Source: Clostridiales bacterium (lineage in GTDB: Bacteria > Bacillota > Clostridia > Oscillospirales > CAG-272). Taken from it: a stretch of 5,661 nucleotides of DNA. The translations under genes were made by a program, and so were the position numbers. Below, piece after piece: positions 1 through 5,661 of the stretch. The stretch spans positions 1-5,661 of the forward strand of contig DXYE01000152.1 of NCBI GenBank assembly GCA_019415985.1, in the 5' to 3' direction. The notes under the pieces are model-generated. The model saw only the letters and a program-made list of their open reading frames with translations. It was not told the origin of the DNA and did not search any database. Position 1 is the stretch's first letter, and the number at the start of each line of letters is the position of its first letter.

Positions 1-844
1 CCTCTACCGTAATTCGGAATTCCATGCTGCGATTCAATGTCAGAACACTTTGGCCGATTTCAGCGGTATCTGTGCCAAGCAGCTTGAGAGCACTGTGATT
101 ATACGACAAAATATCCGTGCTGCGATCCACAACGAGAAACCCCTCCGACATATTTTCTGTGATTGCTGAAATCTCCTGCCTGGTACGCTTGAGCGCATCT
201 ATTCTCTTTTGTATTTCTCTATTCTGAGCCGCCATTCGTCGGAGAAGCGGCGTCAGCTCCTCATAGGTCTCCGCTTCCTCCGGATGCTCTAAATCAATAG
301 CATTGATCGGCCTGACAATGTTTTTTGAAAGATGTGAGGCTAAAAAAGCAGATGCGGCAACGACAAGCAGAATCACCACTGTAACTGGTCGCAGCATACC
401 GATTAAAATGGCCCATACGGAATATTGCGTACCGGCAACTCGGAGGACCGTACCATCGTTTAATTTTACAGCATAGTACAGCGTTCGCTCCGACAGCGTA
501 GCGGAATAACGCTCTCCGCGGCCTGTCCCGGATTCCATAGCTTCCACAAATTCTTTCCTATCGCTGTGATTTTCCAGCGCTTCTGCGTCGGCCGAGCTGT
601 CGTATAGCACATCGCCTGTCGCATCTATCCAGGTCACACGCTGATCGTGCGGAACCTCCAGACCTTCAAAAAAAAGCACGCCGTTTTTTTCAATTCCCTG
701 TTTGAGATACAGTGCTTCATTTTCCAGCTCGTCTGCAAACTGACCTGAAAAATATCGGTACAGCCCGCCCATAATTAACAAAAAGCAAGCTGCCGCGACT
801 GCGATAGATGTGCCAAAAACGACCTTGAATATTCGTGACCTCAT
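1..844 (-). CDS. PhoR-like sensor histidine kinase, N-terminal 281 residues (truncated by window edge)
   Basis: Inner-membrane sensor kinase of a two-component system. The open frame has no stop from 844 to the left edge. Residues about 7-29 form a first membrane helix after a short basic N-terminus (MRSRIFK). Residues about 30-143 form an extracellular sensor with the PhoR-type patterns VTWIDATGDVLYDS and LYYAVKLNDGTVLRVA. Residues about 144-170 form a second membrane helix. A short HAMP-like/coiled linker follows (IVRPINAIDLEHPEE, then YEELTPLLRRMAAQNREI), and a PAS domain begins near residue 225 (NMSEGFLVVD). The phospho-accepting His and ATPase domains lie outside the window. Start choice: AAGGAGG at 853-859 sits 8 nt before the ATG at 842-844. 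An in-frame ATG at 863-865 lacks a Shine-Dalgarno and would put this site inside the gene. PhoR-type genes usually follow a response regulator, but here an alpha-galactosidase precedes it. Phosphate sensing is only a family-level guess; the signal is unknown. Confidence 0.88.
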   Translation of the reverse strand, partial: MRSRIFKVVFGTSIAVAAACFLLIMGGLYRYFSGQFADELENEALYLKQGIEKNGVLFFEGLEVPHDQRVTWIDATGDVLYDSSADAEALENHSDRKEFVEAMESGTGRGERYSATLSERTLYYAVKLNDGTVLRVAGTQYSVWAILIGMLRPVTVVILLVVAASAFLASHLSKNIVRPINAIDLEHPEEAETYEELTPLLRRMAAQNREIQKRIDALKRTRQEISAITENMSEGFLVVDRSTDILSYNHSALKLLGTDTAEIGQSVLTLNRSMEFRITVE

Positions 845-877
845 CCTATGTGCCTCCTTCCCCATTTACAATCAAAG

Positions 878-905
878 ATTAAACGCAGAAGACAAGTATT
901 GTCCG
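878..905 (-). promoter_or_regulatory. candidate promoter of the sensor kinase gene
   Basis: On the minus strand, CGGACA (900-905, 4 of 6 to the -35 consensus) is followed after 16 nt by TTTAAT (878-883, 5 of 6 to TATAAT). This would start a transcript near 870, about 26 nt before the ATG, with the ribosome binding site at 853-859. The -35 lies inside one arm of the inverted repeat at 898-925, so a protein bound there could control this promoter. A weaker alternative -35 is TTGTCT at 890-895. This is a consensus match by eye only. Confidence 0.3.
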
Positions 906-925
906 TTCCAAGTGAAACGGACAAT
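898..925. repeat. perfect 10-bp inverted repeat between galactosidase and kinase genes (weak terminator or operator)
   Basis: The arms ATTGTCCGTT (898-907) and AACGGACAAT (916-925) are exact reverse complements around an 8-nt spacer. It begins 6 nt after the alpha-galactosidase stop codon (932-934), a typical place for an intrinsic terminator. However, the minus-strand sequence after the stem (ACTTGTCTTC) has no true T-tract. The better T-rich flank is on the plus strand, where no gene ends. The right-hand arm as read on the minus strand overlaps the candidate -35 of the kinase gene, so an operator is an equal alternative. The repeat itself is certain; its role is not. Confidence 0.6.
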
Positions 926-931
926 TTTGAT

Positions 932-3121
932 TTACTTTATTTCCTTCAAGTGTATAACAACGCTGGATCCATCCTGATAATATCCGGATAAGTTTAGACC
1001 GGAATGCATCAGCAAAGCTCCGGAATAAATTTTTCCGCTCTCTTCATCCTGATACATTTTATCTCTGTCAAGTCCCTGCAGTTTTAAGAACAAAACCTTG
1101 CGGGTAATCCAGTGCATCACGACAAAAGTAACCAGCGCCTCGTCCCTTTCGGGTGACACATACATCCAGCAGCAGTAGTTTGGCTGCTCGAAAGGTGACA
1201 CAAGACGGTAATAATCCCCGTCCTGTATCAGTCGGTAGTATTTATGATAATCCGCCACCTGCTTTTTGACGCAGGACCTTTCGTGATCATCCAGCTTGTT
1301 AAGATCCAACTCATACCCAAAGGCGCCGGCCATAGCCACGTTTCCACGCGTCTCAAAAGATGTGACGCGGCCAGAGCCGTGGTTTGGCACAGCGGACACA
1401 TGTGCGCTCATGGAAGACGCAGGATAAACCATGGTGGTTCCAAACTGGATTTCAACGCGTCTTATGGCATCTGTTGTGTCACTGGTCCAAATCTGAGGTG
1501 AGTAGTATAGCATAGCTGGATCATAGCGTCCGCCTCCGGCAGAACAGCCCTCCCATAGAATGTGCGGAAATGCCGCTGTCAGTCGCTCAAGCAGCTCATA
1601 CAGGCCAAGGACATACCGGTGGAAGATCTCCTTCTGCCTTACCGCAGGCAGAAGGGCGCTCCCCGCTTCAGTCAAATTTCGATTAAAATCCCACTTGACA
1701 TATTCAATATTGGCACCCGAAAGAATATCCGCAATACACCCGAATAAATAATCGCGTACATCTGCACGGGACATATCCAGTACATATTGATTGCGGCCGA
1801 TGGACATCTCGCGGCCATCGATTTTCAGGCACCAGTCAGGATGCGCTTCGTAAAGGCGGCTGACAGGTGAAACCATTTCCGGTTCAAACCAAATACCGAA
1901 TTTTACACCGAGCGCATTGATGCGCTCTACCAGACTTTTCAGACCTCCGCGCAGCTTATTTTCATTGACGAACCAATCTCCGAGGGAAGAACTGTCATTG
2001 TTGCGGCAGCCAAACCATCCGTCGTCCATAACCAACATCTCAATACCGAGCTCTGCTGCATCTTTGGCGATAGATACCAACTTTTCATCGTCAAAATTAA
2101 AATAAGTCGCTTCCCAGTTATTGACAACAATAGGCCGCTTTTTTGTCTTCCACTCTCCGCGGCAGAGCTGATGCCGATACAGCTTATGAAAAATCCGGCT
2201 CATTTCTCCGATCCCCTTGTCGGAATATACGCTGACGGTCTCCGGCGTCCAAAAGCTTTCTCCCACCTCCAGATGCCAGTTGAAATCCGCCGGATGAATG
2301 CCGACAAGGACGCGTGTGGTTTCATAGCAGTCAACCTCAGCCTCTATGGAAAAATTACCGCTGTATACCAGACTGAACCCATAAACTTCTCCCGTGGTTT
2401 CCGTCGCCTCTGTATCTGCCAGCGCCATAAAAGGATTATGCTGGTGACTGGACGAACCCCTTTTGCTTCCGATTGCCTGCATGCCGAAATCTAACGGATG
2501 CCGGCTGACTCTCCGTTCATACCCATAATGTCCGTGCAGATGTATCATATCAAATGACCGGGTCTGAAAATCCGTACAGGAACTGTAAATGCGTTCAATA
2601 TCAAACGGGTGCTTTCCGCGGTTGACCACCCTGACCGCGCGCGCCATAGCGCTGTACGCTTCAAAAACCGTATAGTACAGCGTCACCTCAGCACCGGTCA
2701 GAGCATCTTCGGCGACAATAGCAAGCGTTTGGGCTTCCCCGTCGTTTTCTACATAAGTGGCAGGCATCCCCGGGATCCTATATTTCCCCGGAAATATTTC
2801 ATGGGTTTTATATCGAATATCCGTAGCGGCGCTTCCGTTCACCCCTTTGATTTGAAGCGCACTGGCGCGGAAATCCCCCGTACCGTTACAGGGATATTCA
2901 AGCGCAGCGGTATCCAGCGTAAATCCCCCGGACGGTGATACTGCGGAAATACTGGATGTCGGCAGATGGACCTGTCTGTCGCTGAAATCTGTTATTTGAG
3001 GTATCGGAGCACCGTAATATAAATGCAGAAGAAATCCGCCCTTTGAAATCTGAATCAGATAGGTGGAATTCTTTGTATTGAGCTGGAAAACCTTTTGGGA
3101 GGCATCATATATAATCCCCAT
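932..3121 (-). CDS. galA: alpha-galactosidase, glycoside hydrolase family 36
   Basis: Retaining alpha-galactosidase that hydrolyses terminal alpha-1,6-galactose from melibiose, raffinose and stachyose. It has no signal peptide, so it is cytoplasmic. With the start at 3121 it is 729 residues, the length of the Geobacillus AgaA/AgaB enzymes, and the key residues fall on the same numbers: Asp366-Asp367 (LVMDDGWFG), Trp336, Arg443, Lys476 and nucleophile Asp478 (YVKWDFNR), Cys526 (WEGCSAGGGRYDP), and acid/base Asp548 (WTSDTTDA). Layout: N-terminal beta-sandwich about 1-305, TIM barrel about 306-620, C-terminal beta-sandwich to the end. The frame stays open for 22 more codons to an ATG at 3187, but that ATG has no ribosome binding site, and AAGGAGG at 3128-3134 selects 3121. 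No sugar transporter, regulator or galactose-utilisation gene is in the window. Homologues are also called agaA, melA or rafA, so the symbol is loose. All catalytic residues are intact. Confidence 0.96.
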   Translation of the reverse strand: MGIIYDASQKVFQLNTKNSTYLIQISKGGFLLHLYYGAPIPQITDFSDRQVHLPTSSISAVSPSGGFTLDTAALEYPCNGTGDFRASALQIKGVNGSAATDIRYKTHEIFPGKYRIPGMPATYVENDGEAQTLAIVAEDALTGAEVTLYYTVFEAYSAMARAVRVVNRGKHPFDIERIYSSCTDFQTRSFDMIHLHGHYGYERRVSRHPLDFGMQAIGSKRGSSSHQHNPFMALADTEATETTGEVYGFSLVYSGNFSIEAEVDCYETTRVLVGIHPADFNWHLEVGESFWTPETVSVYSDKGIGEMSRIFHKLYRHQLCRGEWKTKKRPIVVNNWEATYFNFDDEKLVSIAKDAAELGIEMLVMDDGWFGCRNNDSSSLGDWFVNENKLRGGLKSLVERINALGVKFGIWFEPEMVSPVSRLYEAHPDWCLKIDGREMSIGRNQYVLDMSRADVRDYLFGCIADILSGANIEYVKWDFNRNLTEAGSALLPAVRQKEIFHRYVLGLYELLERLTAAFPHILWEGCSAGGGRYDPAMLYYSPQIWTSDTTDAIRRVEIQFGTTMVYPASSMSAHVSAVPNHGSGRVTSFETRGNVAMAGAFGYELDLNKLDDHERSCVKKQVADYHKYYRLIQDGDYYRLVSPFEQPNYCCWMYVSPERDEALVTFVVMHWITRKVLFLKLQGLDRDKMYQDEESGKIYSGALLMHSGLNLSGYYQDGSSVVIHLKEIK

Positions 3122-3127
3122 TGGTAC

Positions 3128-3134
3128 CCTCCTT
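3128..3134 (-). promoter_or_regulatory. ribosome binding site that fixes the galactosidase start
   Basis: AAGGAGG on the minus strand lies 6 nt before the ATG at 3119-3121. It is a near-perfect match to the anti-Shine-Dalgarno. It shows that the in-frame ATG 66 nt further upstream is not the start, and it gives the family's usual N-terminus (MGIIYDASQKVFQL). Confidence 0.85.
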
Positions 3135-3221
3135 AATTCTTTTAATTTAATTATTCGAAATTGATTATGAAATAAATTCCCGACCATACATATCTATCGA
3201 GCTGAAGCAGTAAGGACTGAA
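3135..3221 (-). promoter_or_regulatory. AT-rich leader and probable promoter region of the alpha-galactosidase gene
   Basis: The gap between the nfnB stop and the galactosidase ribosome binding site is strongly AT-rich from about 3135 to 3180, unlike the flanking coding DNA. That suggests a separate promoter for the unrelated sugar gene. Two TATAAT-like hexamers are seen on the minus strand: CATAAT (3164-3169, 5 of 6) and AATAAT in the run just downstream. Neither has a good -35 at 16-18 nt. I see no clear catabolite-response element and no intrinsic terminator for nfnB. Confidence 0.35.
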
Positions 3222-4643
3222 TCACTGCTCTCTTAAGTCGGATAGCTGTCTGTGTATGGCTCTCGCCGCATCCTTGCCGGCCCCCATTGCCAATATAACG
3301 GTTGCAGCACCCGTCACCGCGTCTCCGCCGGCATATACATGCTCGCGCGATGTCGATACGCCGTCCTCTTTTACGATGATACAGCCTCGGGTATTGGTGT
3401 CCAAACCTGGTGTTGTCATATGCAGCAAAGGATTCGGACGCGTTCCGATAGCCATGATCACCGTATCCAGCGCAATTTCAAATTCAGAATTTTCCTTGGG
3501 AACCGGACGCCTTCTGCCGGAAGCATCCGGTTCTCCCAGCACCATCTCGTTGCAGGTCACAGAGACGACGTTTCCCTTTTCATCCGCGTTGATACGAACC
3601 GGGTTGGTGAGCATTCTAAAGAGAATACCCTCTTCCTTTGCATGATGGATTTCCTCTCGTCTTGCCGGCATCTCTTCTTCGCTGCGGCGATAAAGAATGT
3701 AGACATTTTCAGCGCCCAGTCGCTTTGCGCAGCGTGCGGCGTCCATAGCGACATTTCCGCCGCCTACAACCGCCACATTCCGGCTTTTTTGTATCGGTGT
3801 ATCATATTCTGAACGGTATGCTTTCATGAGATTTGTGCGGGTGAGGAATTCATTTGCCGAGTACACGCCGTTTGCATTTTCGCCCGGAATGCCGAGAAAA
3901 CTCGGAAGTCCTGCACCGCTGCCTATAAACACGGCTTCATACCCGGAAGCGAGCAACTCGTCAATAGAAAGTACACGGCCGATTACGGTGTTCAGAACGA
4001 TATCCACACCTCTGCGTTTCAGCTCCTCTATCTCCCGCTTGACAATGGCTTTCGGCAAACGGAACTCCGGTATACCGTATACCAGTACACCGCCTGCCGT
4101 GTGCATTGCCTCAAATATCGTTACCTGATATCCAAGCTGGACCAGGTCCCCCGCACACGTCAGACCTGCGGGTCCTGAACCAATAACGGCGACTTTTTTC
4201 CCGTTTGGGCTTACCTTTTTATCGACATCGGCACTCGAATCTTCCTGCGGATGAGCTTTCATATAATAATCGGCGCAGAAACGTTCCAAGCGGCCGATTC
4301 CAACGCTTTCACCCTTGAGCCCACGAACACATTTCCCCTCACACTGGTTCTCCTGCGGACATACACGGCCGCAAACGGCTGGCAGGGCATTTGTAGACAG
4401 AATTATTTGATATGCGCCGAGGAAATCGCCTTCGGCTGCGGCAGCTAAAAATTCAGGAATTCGAACAGAAACCGGACACCCGTCCATACAGGGTCTGTTC
4501 TTGCAGTGCAGACAGCGCGCTGCTTCCGTTTTCGCCTCTTCTTCTGTGTAACCTTTGGCCACTTCCTCAAAGTTTTGATTTCTGACCGTTGGGTCAGCCT
4601 CTGTCATCGGCACCTTATTCTTCTGCATATTCAATTTTGCCAT
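3222..4643 (-). CDS. nfnB: NfnB, large subunit of NADH-dependent reduced ferredoxin:NADP+ oxidoreductase
   Basis: Cytoplasmic iron-sulfur flavoprotein of 473 residues. With NfnA it catalyses NADH + 2 reduced ferredoxin + 2 NADP+ + H+ to NAD+ + 2 oxidised ferredoxin + 2 NADPH; the FAD in this subunit is the bifurcating one in known enzymes. Seen here: an N-terminal iron-sulfur domain with Cys44, 47, 52, 56, 91, 95, 101 and 105 (enough for two [4Fe-4S] clusters); an FAD-binding GSGPAG at 155-160; a second nucleotide fold GGGNVAMDAA at 294-303 with YRRSEEEMPARRE at 318-330 for NADPH; and a C-terminal FAD motif AGGDAVTGAATVILAMGAG at 438-456. The family is often annotated as glutamate synthase small subunit (GltD, or 'GltA' in anaerobes). 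The nfnA homologue directly upstream and the lack of any glutamate synthase large subunit here favour Nfn. Start: ATG at 4641-4643 with AAAGGA 11 nt upstream (4655-4660), a rather long spacing; Met6 is a less likely alternative. Confidence 0.93.
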   Translation of the reverse strand: MAKLNMQKNKVPMTEADPTVRNQNFEEVAKGYTEEEAKTEAARCLHCKNRPCMDGCPVSVRIPEFLAAAAEGDFLGAYQIILSTNALPAVCGRVCPQENQCEGKCVRGLKGESVGIGRLERFCADYYMKAHPQEDSSADVDKKVSPNGKKVAVIGSGPAGLTCAGDLVQLGYQVTIFEAMHTAGGVLVYGIPEFRLPKAIVKREIEELKRRGVDIVLNTVIGRVLSIDELLASGYEAVFIGSGAGLPSFLGIPGENANGVYSANEFLTRTNLMKAYRSEYDTPIQKSRNVAVVGGGNVAMDAARCAKRLGAENVYILYRRSEEEMPARREEIHHAKEEGILFRMLTNPVRINADEKGNVVSVTCNEMVLGEPDASGRRRPVPKENSEFEIALDTVIMAIGTRPNPLLHMTTPGLDTNTRGCIIVKEDGVSTSREHVYAGGDAVTGAATVILAMGAGKDAARAIHRQLSDLREQ

Positions 4644-4681
4644 AGTTATGAAGATCCTTTCTTTGGCCTGACTGAGATGTC

Positions 4682-4697
4682 CTGCGCCGTGGCGCAG
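4682..4697 (-). repeat. GC-rich hairpin in the nfnA-nfnB intercistronic gap
   Basis: Arms CTGCGCC (4682-4688) and GGCGCAG (4691-4697) are exact complements separated by 2 nt, so the RNA would fold as a 6-bp stem with a 4-nt loop. It lies 39 nt after the nfnA stop and 38 nt before the nfnB start. No T-tract follows on the minus strand, so it is not an intrinsic terminator. It may instead stabilise or process the shared mRNA and tune the two subunits. The 93-nt gap around it contains no gene. Confidence 0.5.
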
Positions 4698-4736
4698 ACG
4701 AAGATCATACGGCCCCTAATTTAGCTGTTTTGTGGT

Positions 4737-5591
4737 TTATTTCTCAAGCTCTCTTCCCATTTTCAAAAGCCTGCAGTTATAATCCCGCACAGCCTGCTGC
4801 TCCTGTTCCCTATACATTTGATTGCGTTGAATCAACTCATCAAAATCCACAAGATGTCCGTCAAAATCAGGACCGTCCACGCAGGCGAATTTGATCTCCC
4901 CACCGACTGTAACACGGCAGCAGCCACACATGCCAGTTCCGTCGATCATAATAGGATTCATGCTTACGACGGTAGGAAGATCAAAGGATTTTGTTAGCTT
5001 ACATACAAATTTCATCATAATAGGCGGTCCAATTGCGATGACCATATCATACGCAGTCCCCGCCTCTATCAAACTGCGCAGACCATCTGTTACAAGACCT
5101 TTTTTTCCATTTGAACCATCGTCGGTATAAATCAGCAGGCGATCCGAAACCGCCGCCATTTCATCCTTTAAAATAATCAACTGCTCCGAGCGAAAGCCTG
5201 CTATAATATCAACCGCCGTTCCAAGTTCATGAAGCTTTTTAGCCTGTGGATAAGCAATAGCACAACCGAGACCACCGCCGACCACGGCTACACGTCCGAA
5301 TCCCTCAAGATGAGAAGCGGTGCCAAGCGGTCCTACAAAATCCAAGAGAAAATCACCGGCCTTCAGTTCTCCCAAACGCATGGTAGATTTTCCGACCTTT
5401 TGGAAAACAATAGCTACCCAGCCCTCATCCCTCGAAAAATCCGCTATGGTCAGAGGAATGCGTTCTGCGGTTTCATCGATTCTGAAAATGATGAACTGCC
5501 CCGGCTGTGCTTTTTTGGCGATCAGCGGTGCTTCGATCCGCATGTAATCCGTTGTTTCATTCAATGATCTTTTTTCCAATATTCGATACAT
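4737..5591 (-). CDS. nfnA: NfnA, small subunit of NADH-dependent reduced ferredoxin:NADP+ oxidoreductase
   Basis: Flavoprotein of 284 residues in the ferredoxin-NADP+ reductase/PyrK family, usually labelled sulfide/dihydroorotate dehydrogenase-like FAD/NAD-binding protein. In the complex it binds NAD(H), one FAD and a [2Fe-2S] cluster. Seen here: an FAD-binding beta-barrel with GQFIIF (31-36) and RIPLTI (44-49); an NAD-binding half with VVGGGLGCAIAYP (103-115), YTDDGSNGKKG (155-165) and AIGPP (186-190); and the cluster loop IDGTGMCGCCRV (216-227) with Cys237 and FACVDGPDFDGH. Asp217, Cys222, Cys225 and Cys237 fit the one-Asp, three-Cys ligation known for Nfn; PyrK has Cys where Asp217 is. Start: ATG at 5589-5591 with GGAGG at 5601-5605, 9 nt upstream; an in-frame TGA at 5607-5609 rules out a longer form. 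It is followed by nfnB on the same strand, probably in one operon. A true PyrK would be expected beside pyrD, which is not seen. Confidence 0.93.
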   Translation of the reverse strand: MYRILEKRSLNETTDYMRIEAPLIAKKAQPGQFIIFRIDETAERIPLTIADFSRDEGWVAIVFQKVGKSTMRLGELKAGDFLLDFVGPLGTASHLEGFGRVAVVGGGLGCAIAYPQAKKLHELGTAVDIIAGFRSEQLIILKDEMAAVSDRLLIYTDDGSNGKKGLVTDGLRSLIEAGTAYDMVIAIGPPIMMKFVCKLTKSFDLPTVVSMNPIMIDGTGMCGCCRVTVGGEIKFACVDGPDFDGHLVDFDELIQRNQMYREQEQQAVRDYNCRLLKMGRELEK

Positions 5592-5606
5592 ATTCCTTCT
5601 CCTCCG

Positions 5607-5660
5607 TCATTTCTCTGCCTGCTTGCAGTCTGTTGCCGAAGCGACGGCCCCACATATAAA
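5607..5660 (-). CDS. possible last 17 codons of an unidentified upstream gene (truncated by window edge)
   Basis: One minus-strand frame is open from the right edge to a TGA at 5607-5609, reading FICGAVASATDCKQAEK. The stop lies 15 nt before the nfnA ATG and just ahead of its GGAGG site, the spacing expected for an upstream operon member. The fragment is too short to identify, and two other frames are also open over this stretch. It could equally be untranslated leader of nfnA. Confidence 0.22.
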   Translation of the reverse strand, partial: FICGAVASATDCKQAEK

Positions 5661-5661
5661 T

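Noticed and set aside
2171..2938. Plus-strand open frames of about 107 and 109 codons opposite the alpha-galactosidase gene
   Set aside because: Both are fully antisense to the conserved catalytic gene, with composition typical of shadows and no family resemblance.
3206..3229. Possible terminator stem over the nfnB stop codon (AGCAGT paired with ACTGCT)
   Set aside because: The stem is only 6 bp with a 12-nt loop, includes the stop codon, and has no T-tract after it on the minus strand.
3252..3812. 186-codon open frame on the plus strand opposite nfnB
   Set aside because: It lies wholly antisense to a well-conserved gene, has no recognisable protein motifs and no clear ribosome binding site. 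It fits a shadow of the opposite strand's codon use.
3222..4643. Glutamate synthase small subunit as the function of this gene
   Set aside because: The domain layout is shared, but the adjacent nfnA homologue and the absence of a large subunit in the window make NfnB the better call.
4737..5591. Dihydroorotate dehydrogenase electron-transfer subunit PyrK
   Set aside because: The first cluster ligand position is Asp217 instead of Cys, and the partner gene is nfnB, not pyrD.
5592..5661. Riboswitch or other structured leader before nfnA
   Set aside because: Only short possible stems (such as GCCG with CGGC, and CTG with CAG) are visible in 70 nt, and no known riboswitch core is recognisable.

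Overview
The window looks like chromosomal DNA of an anaerobic Firmicute of the class Clostridia, probably a gut or sludge fermenter. The evidence is strong AGGAGG-type ribosome binding sites, moderate GC with AT-rich gaps, a Firmicutes-type PhoR-like kinase, a Geobacillus-type GH36 alpha-galactosidase, and an NfnAB pair typical of ferredoxin-based anaerobes. Every supported gene is on the minus strand, so transcription runs from high to low coordinates.

From right to left in transcription order: (1) 5592-5661 holds only a ribosome binding site and perhaps the last 17 codons of an upstream gene. (2) nfnA (4737-5591) and nfnB (3222-4643) encode the two subunits of the NADH-dependent reduced ferredoxin:NADP+ oxidoreductase, a flavin-based electron-bifurcating enzyme. 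The 93-nt gap between them carries a GC-rich hairpin. (3) A 100-nt, partly very AT-rich gap leads into a GH36 alpha-galactosidase (932-3121). Its start is set by an AAGGAGG ribosome binding site, which makes it 729 residues long with catalytic Asp478 and Asp548. (4) An 87-nt gap contains a perfect 10-bp inverted repeat just after the galactosidase stop codon. (5) A PhoR-like membrane sensor histidine kinase starts at 844 and runs off the left edge. Its transmembrane segments, extracellular sensor, HAMP-like linker and the start of a PAS domain are present. Its catalytic domains lie outside the window.

NfnAB balances the NADH, NADPH and ferredoxin pools. The alpha-galactosidase releases galactose from raffinose-type sugars in the cytoplasm. 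The kinase senses an extracellular signal. Nothing in the sequence ties the three units into one pathway, and each probably forms its own transcription unit. I see no mobile element, CRISPR array, tRNA or rRNA, and no convincing new biological system. The points most worth checking are the identity of nfnB (easily mislabelled as glutamate synthase), the kinase gene with no response regulator in front of it, and the inverted repeat at 898-925.
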